Source: Flavobacterium sp. | Lineage (GTDB): Bacteria > Bacteroidota > Bacteroidia > Flavobacteriales > Flavobacteriaceae | Reading direction: 5' to 3' | Length of the DNA: 64,000 nucleotides | Assembly (NCBI RefSeq): GCF_004295795.1 | Contig: NZ_SEBR01000009.1 | Coordinates: 1 to 64,000, forward strand | In this document: positions 7,989 to 16,895 of the stretch, one piece after another | Numbering within the stretch: position 1 is the stretch's first letter | Layout of the letters: each line of letters opens with the position of its first letter | Notes under the pieces: model-generated | What the model was told of the DNA's origin: nothing | What the model saw: only the letters and a program-made list of their open reading frames with translations | Databases searched by the model: none | Made by a program: the position numbers and the translations under genes

Positions 7989-9257
7989 TTATGATTTAGG
8001 AGCAATCACATGATTTCGAAAAAAACTTACTGCCACCAAAATCGTCAAAGAGATCAATACGATTCCCGTGCTTGGAATATGCTCGATTGTGAGAATATAA
8101 TCGATAATTGCCAAATTTGCGATATTCAATGCCCAGAAGTAGATTTCTGCAATTTTTTCCAAAATCGAAACCCTTCCGTCAAATTGGGACTTGACATCTT
8201 CAAAAAAAACTTTTTCATTTTCGTGGTCTGAAAAAAAGTTGTTCTCAATTATGAGGTTATAGTCAAACTCGAAGATTTTCTTGATTTGCTTCAAATCTTG
8301 AAATTGCAGACGCAGCAGATAACATATATAGATGCTAGTTACTGAAAGTGCGATCGCGATAAACCAGAGATAAAATACATTGTCGGTGATTTTATCGACA
8401 GCAAGTAAGCTAGCACATAATGCAATCGGCAATGCGATTATCTGTTGGGTTAATTTCCCGAGAATGTCCGACAAGTCTTTAAAAAATTTGGACTTGATGT
8501 CGCTATAGTCTTTTTTGATTTTGTCAATCGATAAATTATTGAGATAAACGTCGAAATTCAGTTTTGACTTCTCGACAATTGTGGCAAGATTTTCGAAAAT
8601 GGATGCGAAACGACTTTCTTTCGGAATGTCAGACGCATATTTGATCAGGGCAACTTTCAGAAACTTTACTAAATTTTTGGTAGGCTCGTCAAAGCATTCG
8701 ATGAAAGATGATAATCCATGGGAAAGGTTGATCGTCTCGCTGAATTGTGGGATTACTTTCTCATATTCAATCGTCAATCGTCCCTTTTCTGTCAAACTGA
8801 CTAGTACGATTTTTCTGGCTGTTCTATTGTAAGAGTCTACGAAGTGCAGAGAATTATCAATTTCTTTCTCTTGATTTTTCAAAAATTCCTCGAACTTCAG
8901 GTAGGCGAGTATGTTTTCAAAGAAATAATTTGTGTTTTGGGGAAGGAAGTTCAAATATGTCTGCCCCTCGACAAAACTAAGTGCTTCCTTACTGCTGTAA
9001 ATCAAAATGTTCGATTCGATACTAAACCCCGAGGACTCCAAAAAAAACCGCTTGCTCAGAAAGACTTTTGTTTTGAAGCTGGTTAGTAGAAATCTGAACT
9101 CGTGGGCTGTCGCATCTTTGACAATTCCCAGAGCAATTAAGCCTTTCTCAATGTCCTCATTTGGATTCATGGACAAATACGTGGAATCGGCGGAAAGATT
9201 TTCCGCCTTGTCCAATAAAGCAACAAGAGATTTATGATGTTCTAACGCGTTACTCAT
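7989..9257 (-). CDS. Unknown protein with four C-terminal membrane helices, coupled to an NA37-like gene
   Basis: The 422-residue product has a soluble N-terminal part (about 1-270) with no domain I recognise, followed by hydrophobic segments near 280-300 (ALPIALCASLLAV), 310-333 (FYLWFIAIALSVTSIYICYL), 378-397 (FWALNIANLAIIDYIL) and 402-420 (GIVLISLTILVAVSFF). An acidic soluble insert separates the second and third helices. This is the layout of an inner-membrane effector with a cytoplasmic sensing domain. It overlaps the upstream NA37-like gene by four bases (ATGA), so the two proteins are very likely made together. A role in anti-phage defence through membrane disruption is my inference from architecture and location on a mobile element; no known defence family was recognised. 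Confidence 0.7.
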   Translation of the reverse strand: MSNALEHHKSLVALLDKAENLSADSTYLSMNPNEDIEKGLIALGIVKDATAHEFRFLLTSFKTKVFLSKRFFLESSGFSIESNILIYSSKEALSFVEGQTYLNFLPQNTNYFFENILAYLKFEEFLKNQEKEIDNSLHFVDSYNRTARKIVLVSLTEKGRLTIEYEKVIPQFSETINLSHGLSSFIECFDEPTKNLVKFLKVALIKYASDIPKESRFASIFENLATIVEKSKLNFDVYLNNLSIDKIKKDYSDIKSKFFKDLSDILGKLTQQIIALPIALCASLLAVDKITDNVFYLWFIAIALSVTSIYICYLLRLQFQDLKQIKKIFEFDYNLIIENNFFSDHENEKVFFEDVKSQFDGRVSILEKIAEIYFWALNIANLAIIDYILTIEHIPSTGIVLISLTILVAVSFFRNHVIAPKS

Positions 9258-10255
9258 TCTTCTGCCCTCAATGCGGCCGCTAATCTTTCTGACTCGATTA
9301 TGACCTGGTTAGGATTGTCTTCAGATGCAAAAACTTTTGTCCCCAAATCTCCTCGAGAAAATTTGAGGTTTATGCCGTCCTTGTTAATGGAAAGTTGAAT
9401 GAATTTGCGCAATGCTCGTTTGTCGTATCTAAATTCGCTGTCGATGCTTATGTTGTTCAAATCTGCATACTCGCGAATTATATGGCGATTTCCATACACC
9501 TGTTCGCCAACCGTGCTGATACTTATTTCTTTTCGTGGATTTCCTCTTGCAATTTCAAAAACCATGTCTCGAACCTCATCGACAGAGTACGGCTGATTGG
9601 TTTCGTCATCGATCGGTAGTGGCAGATTGCTGATAATGTCATACAACGCTTTTGTAAATTCAGAGCTGCTCTGCAATTGAAGTACACAAATCCAGTCCGT
9701 AAAGTAGTCGGAAACTTCCTGTTGGCGAAGTTGCGTAAATGTCAAATAGTTCTGTTCGGAATTGAGGAGACGCTCATTTATACGGCATGCCATTGCCAAA
9801 TGGCTAGTATCTAAATATTCGATTCTTCCAATCGTGTATGACGTGCCTTCACGTCTCAATATTTTGCCTTCAACATCTCGAATTAAAAATATCCCCACGA
9901 ATGGCGTTCCGTTCGAGGTGTACTCGCAAAACAAGACATATCCTCCTTTTGCGGCAATTTTGCGGCGTATGATCTGGGCAAGATTGCCAATGGCATCCGT
10001 GGTAAAATCGATAAAATCCTGTGCAGTTCGACTTCCGACAATGTAATCATCGAATCGAACCGGGAAATATTTTCCGGGAGAGCGGTCGAATTGAGCGTTA
10101 AGGAGCTTGTCGCTGGAATAACTGCCCAGTAGCGATGAGATCAATTCGTTAGAGTCATCATCGATCGTTAGTAATTCCGTTGATGCAATAACCTCGGTGG
10201 CTTCCCTTCCAGAGGTTTTTTGTAGTTCATGGACAATAATTTTTTGGAGATTCAT
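9254..10255 (-). CDS. 37-kDa nucleoid-associated protein family (NdpA/YejK, NA37)
   Basis: The 333-residue protein resembles the NA37/NdpA family: an early segment with a polar loop (LLTIDDDSNELISSLLGSYS), the central beta-rich FCEYTSNGTPFVGIFLIRDV near residues 108-128, and the segment GRIEYLDTSHLAMACRINE where family members carry their conserved core. Classical members bind the nucleoid in Proteobacteria; in Bacteroidota, relatives often occur beside effector genes on islands, where they may act as a DNA-related sensor. Here it is the first gene of a two-gene unit with a membrane protein, overlapping it by four bases. A second family member ends the ABC-3C operon at 35550-36584. The family call is by overall pattern, not by a catalytic motif. 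Confidence 0.7.
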   Translation of the reverse strand: MNLQKIIVHELQKTSGREATEVIASTELLTIDDDSNELISSLLGSYSSDKLLNAQFDRSPGKYFPVRFDDYIVGSRTAQDFIDFTTDAIGNLAQIIRRKIAAKGGYVLFCEYTSNGTPFVGIFLIRDVEGKILRREGTSYTIGRIEYLDTSHLAMACRINERLLNSEQNYLTFTQLRQQEVSDYFTDWICVLQLQSSSEFTKALYDIISNLPLPIDDETNQPYSVDEVRDMVFEIARGNPRKEISISTVGEQVYGNRHIIREYADLNNISIDSEFRYDKRALRKFIQLSINKDGINLKFSRGDLGTKVFASEDNPNQVIIESERLAAALRAEE

Positions 10256-10550
10256 ATCTTCTATTTGCTTGGTTTAATAGTACGGCGTTGCCGTCAAGAA
10301 AACAGAGGGTAGAATTTGTTAGTCCTGTAAATTGATGCGGTAAGGGAAAATTTAGTCGGGTTAAATTTAAATAAAAAAATTCAAGGGACTAATTATTTCG
10401 CCTCTGAACTGAGAAGTAGTGCCAAAAAGCGACCTGATCGGGTGATCGATCGAGAGAAACTGATATATTCGTTATTCCGAAACAAATTACCAGTATTTCC
10501 AGACCTTCTGAATTTCTAACTTTTAATTGCGATTAATCGCTAAATATTTT

Positions 10551-13142
10551 ATGTCACAAATCTATCGAGGATCAGAATGGCGAAAATGGGATTTGCACTT
10601 TCATACTCCTTCGTCGTATGACTATCAAAATTTATCGGTCACGAATGAGGCTATTGTTGATGGCTTATTCGCCAATGGCATTGCCGTCGTGGCAATTACC
10701 GATCACAACATAATTGATGTTTCAAGAATTCGGGAATTGAAGAGGTTAGGGGCAGTGAGAGGGATTACCGTTCTTCCGGGAATAGAATTTCTCGCTGAGG
10801 CAAGAGGTAGTGACCCTATCCACTACATCGGGATTTTTTCTGAGGACTGCGATTTAGATTTATTGTGGGGACAACTGGAGCACAAAACTGAATTGTTCAG
10901 GATCAAAACGGGTGAGAAAAAGTTTAACGAAGTTTACTGTGTCTTGCAAGATACAGTGAATCTTATCAAGGAGTTAGGCGGCTTAGTTACTATTCACGCT
11001 GGAAGCAAATCCAACACCGTCGAAAATATTACGAATTCGTTGCCACACACCATCGCCCAAAAAATTGAAATAGCTATGGCTGTTGATTTTTACGAACTGG
11101 GAAAACCGCAGGATAAAACTGGTTACATAAACACTGTTTTTCCCGCGATTGGAAAGCACATTCCAATGATAATCGCATCAGACAATCACAACATTACAAA
11201 ATACATATTGAAGGAAAACTGTTGGATAAAGGCTGATCCGACATTTGAGGGCTTAAAACAGGTTGTTTTTGAACCGAAAGAAAGAGTTCGGATTCAGGCA
11301 GGAAAGCCGCAGGAAAAATTTGGGTATCAAGTTATAGATCACGTCATCATTTCACACAGGGATTTTTCTGGTGCAAAAATTTACCTGAATCAAAACTTGA
11401 ATTCCATTATAGGTGGACGGTCTACTGGAAAATCAATTTTACTCGGAGCGATTGCAAAAAAATTACATTGCGGAAAAGAGGTAAAATTTGAAAATCGGGA
11501 ATACGAGGAGTACGTTGAGCAAATTGTGTCAGAGATGACGATAATTTGGAGAGATGGAATCGAGGATGATCAAAGGAATATTGAATATTTTCCTCAAAGC
11601 TATATGCACCGACTGGCCAGAAATAGTGATAAAGAGCTTGATAATTTGGTAGAGGAAATTATTACTCAAGATGAACACAAAGCGAACCTTCTCAAGAATT
11701 ACGCGGATTTTAGCAGAAATAACAGCTCCGAGATAATGGCAAAGATTAGCATGCTTTTCCAAACACTTTCTGACTACCACGGAAACTTGCGAAGCGTGCG
11801 AGAAATTGGAGATCAAGCGGGAATACTCAAAGAAAGGTTAAGCCTTTCAACTCAGATTGAGGCGTTGAGGAGTACATTGCAAATCTCGGCGGAAGAATTG
11901 ACAGAATACAATACTCTGGTCAACAAGTTTAACTATAATACAAATCAAATATCTTTTGCTCAAACGGAGATACTAAAACTTTCAAATCTGGAAAGACGTT
12001 CCATTACCAATGATAGCATCGAGTTTGAATTTAACGATTACCGAGATGTTTTGAAAAGTCAGATACAGTCAATATTTAATAATTTGAAAGACAGCTATCA
12101 AAAAGAGTGGTCAAAAAATATTGGATTGTTGAAACTCGGAAAAACTCACCAGATTGAGGAACTTCAAACACAGAATAATGAAATACTCAGCAATCCTCTT
12201 TATACTAAAGGGGCATCTGTTGTAAGGAATAACGAGCAGTTTCAGGACCTACAACTAAAATTGAAAGTTCAAACCGACAAGTTATTCGAGATTGAAAATC
12301 TGAAAAAAAGTGAAACAGCAATCACTGCACAGTATCACGAGATAAAGAGCTCGATAATCAGCCTTTTTCGCGATTATTATAACAACATAGTTTCCTTCCT
12401 AGACTCGCTAAGCCTTCAGTCAGAAAAACTGACAATCAAAGCAGAAGTGAAGCTTGATCTAAATCAGTACAGGTCCATTTTGCTCGCAAGTGTCAATCAG
12501 CAAAGTTCACAAGGTCAAGAAATTTCAGGTAAACCCATTGACTCTGTGGATGAGTTTTTTACCGCTGTGAACGAATTGTTCAATAGTTTGTTGAACAACA
12601 GTGTCACACTAAAAGGTGGTTACACCCCTCTCATCCTCTCTCAAAAGCTACTTTCGACAAATTTTTTCAGCATATCTTACGAAATTGTTTACGAAGACGT
12701 TTTCAAGCATATGTCGGAGGGCAAAAAGGCTTTCGTAGTACTAATGCTGCTACTCGATTTTAGTAATAAAAGTTGTCCGATTTTAATTGATCAACCCGAA
12801 GACGATTTGGATAACAGGGCAATTTACCACGAACTAGTCAAGTACATTATCAAGAAAAAGAAGCAGAGACAGGTGATCGTTGTTACTCATAATCCCAACA
12901 TTGTTGTCGGGGCGGACAGCGAATTGGTGATTGTATCAAACCAAAATGGGATAAACACACCCAACACGAAAAACAGAAAATTTGAGTATGTGTCAGGAAG
13001 TTTGGAACATACAAAATTAAAAAACCAGAACGTTTTCGAAATTTTGTATTCTCAGGGAACTAGGCAACACGTTTGCGAAATTTTGGAAGGTGGCTTCGAG
13101 GCTTTCAAAAGACGAGAACTGAAATATCGAATGAACACCTAA
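10551..13142 (+). CDS. PHP phosphoesterase domain fused to an SMC/ABC-like ATPase (TrlF-type)
   Basis: This 863-residue protein has two modules. The N-terminal ~280 residues form a PHP domain with metal motifs DLHFHTPS near 14-21, ITDHN near 58, GIEF near 87, HAGS near 157 and ASDNHN near 209, a full-looking active site. The rest is an ATPase with Walker A GGRSTGKS near 291, a long coiled-coil-rich middle, Walker B ILIDQPEDDLDN near 745 and an H-loop VVTHNPN near 782. The order matches TrlF-like PHP-ATPases, predicted to cut nucleic acid or nucleotide substrates under ATPase control and frequent in defence islands. ATG at 10551 is preferred over a TTG 24 bases upstream. It is divergent from the NA37 pair across a 295-base spacer that holds no gene. 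Confidence 0.82.
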   Translation: MSQIYRGSEWRKWDLHFHTPSSYDYQNLSVTNEAIVDGLFANGIAVVAITDHNIIDVSRIRELKRLGAVRGITVLPGIEFLAEARGSDPIHYIGIFSEDCDLDLLWGQLEHKTELFRIKTGEKKFNEVYCVLQDTVNLIKELGGLVTIHAGSKSNTVENITNSLPHTIAQKIEIAMAVDFYELGKPQDKTGYINTVFPAIGKHIPMIIASDNHNITKYILKENCWIKADPTFEGLKQVVFEPKERVRIQAGKPQEKFGYQVIDHVIISHRDFSGAKIYLNQNLNSIIGGRSTGKSILLGAIAKKLHCGKEVKFENREYEEYVEQIVSEMTIIWRDGIEDDQRNIEYFPQSYMHRLARNSDKELDNLVEEIITQDEHKANLLKNYADFSRNNSSEIMAKISMLFQTLSDYHGNLRSVREIGDQAGILKERLSLSTQIEALRSTLQISAEELTEYNTLVNKFNYNTNQISFAQTEILKLSNLERRSITNDSIEFEFNDYRDVLKSQIQSIFNNLKDSYQKEWSKNIGLLKLGKTHQIEELQTQNNEILSNPLYTKGASVVRNNEQFQDLQLKLKVQTDKLFEIENLKKSETAITAQYHEIKSSIISLFRDYYNNIVSFLDSLSLQSEKLTIKAEVKLDLNQYRSILLASVNQQSSQGQEISGKPIDSVDEFFTAVNELFNSLLNNSVTLKGGYTPLILSQKLLSTNFFSISYEIVYEDVFKHMSEGKKAFVVLMLLLDFSNKSCPILIDQPEDDLDNRAIYHELVKYIIKKKKQRQVIVVTHNPNIVVGADSELVIVSNQNGINTPNTKNRKFEYVSGSLEHTKLKNQNVFEILYSQGTRQHVCEILEGGFEAFKRRELKYRMNT

Positions 13143-13326
13143 CCAGAGAGCGACTTACGATAGAATTAGTAGAATATTTTTCCAAAGGCGATCGGAATTC
13201 AAAGAAAGATAAGGTTGTGTAAAAAAATTCTCACTACACAATCTCAAGTCAAAATCTTCGTTATATTGCAACTGGTTAACCACAAACCATTCCCAAAACA
13301 AATCAACCCGATTGTTAGTAACCACT

Positions 13327-13354
13327 GACACATCGGTTTTTTTCCGATCGTGTC
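13327..13354 (+). promoter_or_regulatory. Hairpin in the leader of the 1156-residue protein gene
   Basis: GACACATCGG and CCGATCGTGTC pair around a T7 loop with one unpaired base, 32 bases before the ATG. No T-run follows the stem, so an operator or an mRNA structure is more likely than a terminator. Confidence 0.45.
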
Positions 13355-13385
13355 TTACTCATAAAAACCAAACATTAGTAAGCAC

Positions 13386-16300
13386 ATGGCAAAAGCAAAT
13401 CAGCAGCAGACGCTGTACAGATTCCAGACACTTCGCGATCCCGAATTGACGAATCCAGAAAATAAGAACTTGCGGTTCGTATTCAATGGAAACCAGGAAG
13501 CAAGTTATTTTTATAATGCGGTTATTGACCGAGCCGACGGCATTTCCAAGTGGAAAGCTATGCAGGATGCGGCTCAGACATTCGTGCCTTTTTCCGATAC
13601 GTCAGCGGGCAACGAGTTTGCTGTTGTTGGCGAGTGGCTTTCTAGAAATAGAACCACCGCGACTGCTGAGGAAATATATTTGAAAGTTGATAGTCTTTCT
13701 CCCATCGACGATCCAGTTTATTTAAATGACTTTTGGGACAACCTGTATTATCAGGTTGTACAGCACAATAACTTTTACATCAAGGAAATGGTCATGCAGG
13801 TGCTGATTCTCAACAATCTGCTTGAGGGCATCAAAGGGCTTACACAAGCCGAGGCTGAAAGAATCATTCCATCCCTCGCCAATGCTCGTGTGGTTTTGTC
13901 AGAAGAGATGTTTATAGAAAGCGGTGCAAATATTGCAGCGGTGCAAAAAGCGGCAGCAAAACCAGAACTTAAAAATTTTGGGACAAAAAAATTGAACAGG
14001 GTAATGAACATGGCTTTAGCGGAGGTTGAAATTGACCGCAATTTGATTGCCGTGAAGGAGTTGGCCAGACTTCAATCCCAATACAATAAAGATTACGACA
14101 AAGAGTATAAAGAGGCAACTGATAATTACATCAAGGCTCTTGACACGGCTTACGCAGAAGCCACGATGGAGGAACGGGAGCAAGTCGATTGTAAGGGCTG
14201 CAAAAGCAGTTACTGGATATATACTGATTTGGATTTGCCGACTTTTGATTTTGATCCGCCTGTAGAAGTAAGTCCAGAAATCCTAAAAAAAGATCTCAGC
14301 CCCGAATCATTCTATGTTGTAGAAAGCTTGGATTTGTTGAAGGAAGATACTTTCCAATCGATAATCGATGGGATTGAGATAGCGTCAAAGGCTGGCTACA
14401 AGTCTTTGTACAGTTCAATTCCGGGACAAAATAGATCATTGGTCATCGGCGGAATGACGTTCAAAAATTCTGCTCCCGAATTCGATCCTGATTCTTACCC
14501 TGATCAAACGGACATCCCGTATCTGATTTACTATTTGCCGATGACTTCAAGTCCTAAACGAGGCAAGGTAGTTATCGTGTTGCAAATGGGCTATCCGGGT
14601 GCTGATATGACCCAAGCTTCGTTCGAGGCATCATTCCCTAGCGGGGCAACAAGTTCAGGGACGTTAGAAAATACAACGGATGCAAGTCTTGCAAACATGC
14701 TCAACATCAATTTTTTCTCAAACAGCCCATATTTATCTGTTCCTGAGGTTGATAGTTCCTTCGATTTCGAAGCGGTGGTTACATTAGCGAACGGAATCCA
14801 ACTTGAGATTAGCAACAATCTCAAATTAACGGGTCGTGTTAGCGGAGTCGCTAAAATTGTTAAGCAGCAATCTAGCGAGGGAACAGATCCCACTCCTGCT
14901 TTTATCCCTTCGATGTTTGGGATAAAACGACTCGGAATCGCTGATTACAAGAAAGTGGTCGCCGAGGTGTGCTGTTATCGTGAAGCAGAAGTTTCCCATA
15001 TCGAGAACATCATGCAAGGCGAATTCAAGAGTAAAACGACGACGCGGGAACGCATTGAGGAAACTACCGTCACTACCGAAAGATCGACAGAAGTAGAAAA
15101 CCTGACCGACACGACGACAACTGAACGTTTCGAGATGCAGACTGAGATTTCCAAACTTTTGCAAGAACAGCGGGATATGAATGCCTACGTGAAAGCAAGC
15201 TACGATGCAAAACCTTACTCGCTCGAAGCAGGTGCAGGATTTGCGTCAACCAGTTCCAGAGAGGAAAGCAATAGACAAGCCGTAACAGAAGCAAAAGAGG
15301 TCACGCAACGCGCGATGGAGCGTATCGTAACTAAGTTCCGAGAAGAAACAATTAAGAAAGTCACGGAAAGTTTCAAAGATGAAAACTCCCACATTTTCGA
15401 TAATCGAGGCGGTACAGGTCATGTATCGGGCGTATATCGTTATATAAACGCCATCTACAAGAATCAAATTTACAATTACGGAAAAAGACTCATGTACGAG
15501 TTTATGATTCCTCAGCCATCTCGCTTTTATCGTTTTGGAATGGAAGAATCGAATAACAATGGGAATTCTGGTAACGCCAACAATCCTGATCCTGTTGCGC
15601 CAAAAACACTGCTCGAACTTGGCATAGAGGACGCAAGCGATCTTCTTTCCACGAATTATCAAAGCGTCGCAGCAGAATATCGCGCTTCGGTAGAGGCGAT
15701 TCCTCCAATTACCGTATATGCAGGCAAGTCATATAAAGGTGAGGGTGGTAATGCGGCATCTTCATTCGAATTCAATGACATCAAGGTAGTCGAAGGCTAT
15801 AAAGCCACAAAATTATATTATAAAATTTCCATGCGTCATTCAGGAAATTTCAACCTAAACGCGACAATTGTGGTGGGCAATGAATCTGTTTATGTGCCAA
15901 AATCCTCTACCGCCCCCAACGGCGGAAATAATCAAAACGGCATCGGACTTGTAACGAATGTGGGAAGTTCTTTTCCTCTACAAAATGTTAAGTATTCACA
16001 AGAAACTATACCTGTTTCACTAACCGCGTGGGACTTAGGGGCTTTCGGGTTGAATGTCTCCGTTGAGTTTACCCGAACAGATGAAGCTCTAGAAAAATGG
16101 CAGAACAAAACATACGATGCACTCGTCCTAGCATATAACGACAGACTTCGAGAATACAATGATGCAATGGCGAAGACTCAGGAAGAAGGTTCTTCAATGG
16201 CTTCAGCTAATCCACTGTTCTATCGTCAATTCGAGATGTCAACGCTCAAGAAAAATTGCATTAGTTATATTATGCCTCCAAACGAAATGGGGTTGACTTT

Positions 16301-16856
16301 CTATACGGGCGACAGCTTCTCGACTTTCGGGATTACCCAGTCGCAACAAATGGACACTTACGCGAGCAAAGCGAAGTTCATGGAACAAGCTTTTGAATGG
16401 GATATTATGAGTTACACTTTTTACCCATACTATTGGGGAAATCGCGACGAGTGGGTGACTTTGTTCCGATCAGAAAATGACGATCCATTATTCAGAAGTT
16501 TCATGCAAGCGGGAATGGCAAGAGTCGTCGTCTCAGTAAAACCAGGATTTGAGGATGCTGTGACGCATTACATGGAAACTGGGCAAATTTGGAACGGTGG
16601 CGAGATGCCTGTAATTGGCGATCCGTTATACTTGTCCATCGTTGATGAGTTGGCAGAACCAGAATATACGATCGAAGAAACTTGGGAAACAGTCGTCCCT
16701 ACGTCTCTTATCGGATTGCAGAGAGAAGGTGTTGCTATCGATCTTGGCGGCTTGCCATGTAGCGGTGGTTGTGAAATTGATGAAGGTCCAGATGCCTTGA
16801 AGGAGAATACCAATAAACTCCCAGATCCAATCGTTGCAGAACCTTCTCAGAATTAA
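13386..16856 (+). CDS. 1156-residue protein of unknown function, upstream of a GH19-type muramidase
   Basis: I do not recognise a named domain. There is no signal peptide and no clear membrane helix. A CKGCKSS pair near residue 263 may bind metal. Residues about 540-720 are highly polar: a Thr/Glu-rich stretch (ERIEETTVTTERSTEVENLT), helices rich in charged residues, then GTGHVSGVYRYINAIYKNQI and NYGKRLMYEFMIPQPSRF. From memory, that last pattern recurs in large uncharacterised bacterial proteins, but I cannot name the family. The C-terminal third looks beta-rich, with aromatic motifs such as YTFYPYYWGNRDEW. A GH19-type lysozyme gene follows 39 bases downstream, so the two may act together on cell walls, for instance as a secreted or contractile-particle toxin. 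That is inference. Confidence 0.6.
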   Translation: MAKANQQQTLYRFQTLRDPELTNPENKNLRFVFNGNQEASYFYNAVIDRADGISKWKAMQDAAQTFVPFSDTSAGNEFAVVGEWLSRNRTTATAEEIYLKVDSLSPIDDPVYLNDFWDNLYYQVVQHNNFYIKEMVMQVLILNNLLEGIKGLTQAEAERIIPSLANARVVLSEEMFIESGANIAAVQKAAAKPELKNFGTKKLNRVMNMALAEVEIDRNLIAVKELARLQSQYNKDYDKEYKEATDNYIKALDTAYAEATMEEREQVDCKGCKSSYWIYTDLDLPTFDFDPPVEVSPEILKKDLSPESFYVVESLDLLKEDTFQSIIDGIEIASKAGYKSLYSSIPGQNRSLVIGGMTFKNSAPEFDPDSYPDQTDIPYLIYYLPMTSSPKRGKVVIVLQMGYPGADMTQASFEASFPSGATSSGTLENTTDASLANMLNINFFSNSPYLSVPEVDSSFDFEAVVTLANGIQLEISNNLKLTGRVSGVAKIVKQQSSEGTDPTPAFIPSMFGIKRLGIADYKKVVAEVCCYREAEVSHIENIMQGEFKSKTTTRERIEETTVTTERSTEVENLTDTTTTERFEMQTEISKLLQEQRDMNAYVKASYDAKPYSLEAGAGFASTSSREESNRQAVTEAKEVTQRAMERIVTKFREETIKKVTESFKDENSHIFDNRGGTGHVSGVYRYINAIYKNQIYNYGKRLMYEFMIPQPSRFYRFGMEESNNNGNSGNANNPDPVAPKTLLELGIEDASDLLSTNYQSVAAEYRASVEAIPPITVYAGKSYKGEGGNAASSFEFNDIKVVEGYKATKLYYKISMRHSGNFNLNATIVVGNESVYVPKSSTAPNGGNNQNGIGLVTNVGSSFPLQNVKYSQETIPVSLTAWDLGAFGLNVSVEFTRTDEALEKWQNKTYDALVLAYNDRLREYNDAMAKTQEEGSSMASANPLFYRQFEMSTLKKNCISYIMPPNEMGLTFYTGDSFSTFGITQSQQMDTYASKAKFMEQAFEWDIMSYTFYPYYWGNRDEWVTLFRSENDDPLFRSFMQAGMARVVVSVKPGFEDAVTHYMETGQIWNGGEMPVIGDPLYLSIVDELAEPEYTIEETWETVVPTSLIGLQREGVAIDLGGLPCSGGCEIDEGPDALKENTNKLPDPIVAEPSQN

Positions 16857-16862
16857 TAATAT

Positions 16863-16882
16863 GCCCGCGTTTTGGCGCGGGC
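16863..16882 (+). promoter_or_regulatory. GC-rich hairpin between the large gene and the muramidase gene
   Basis: GCCCGCG and CGCGGGC pair perfectly around TTTTGG, starting 6 bases after the upstream stop and ending 13 bases before the ATG at 16896. Only a weak T-run (AAATTTT) follows. It may attenuate transcription or occlude the start region, so that the two proteins are made in different amounts. Confidence 0.65.
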
Positions 16883-16895
16883 TAAATTTTCATTT

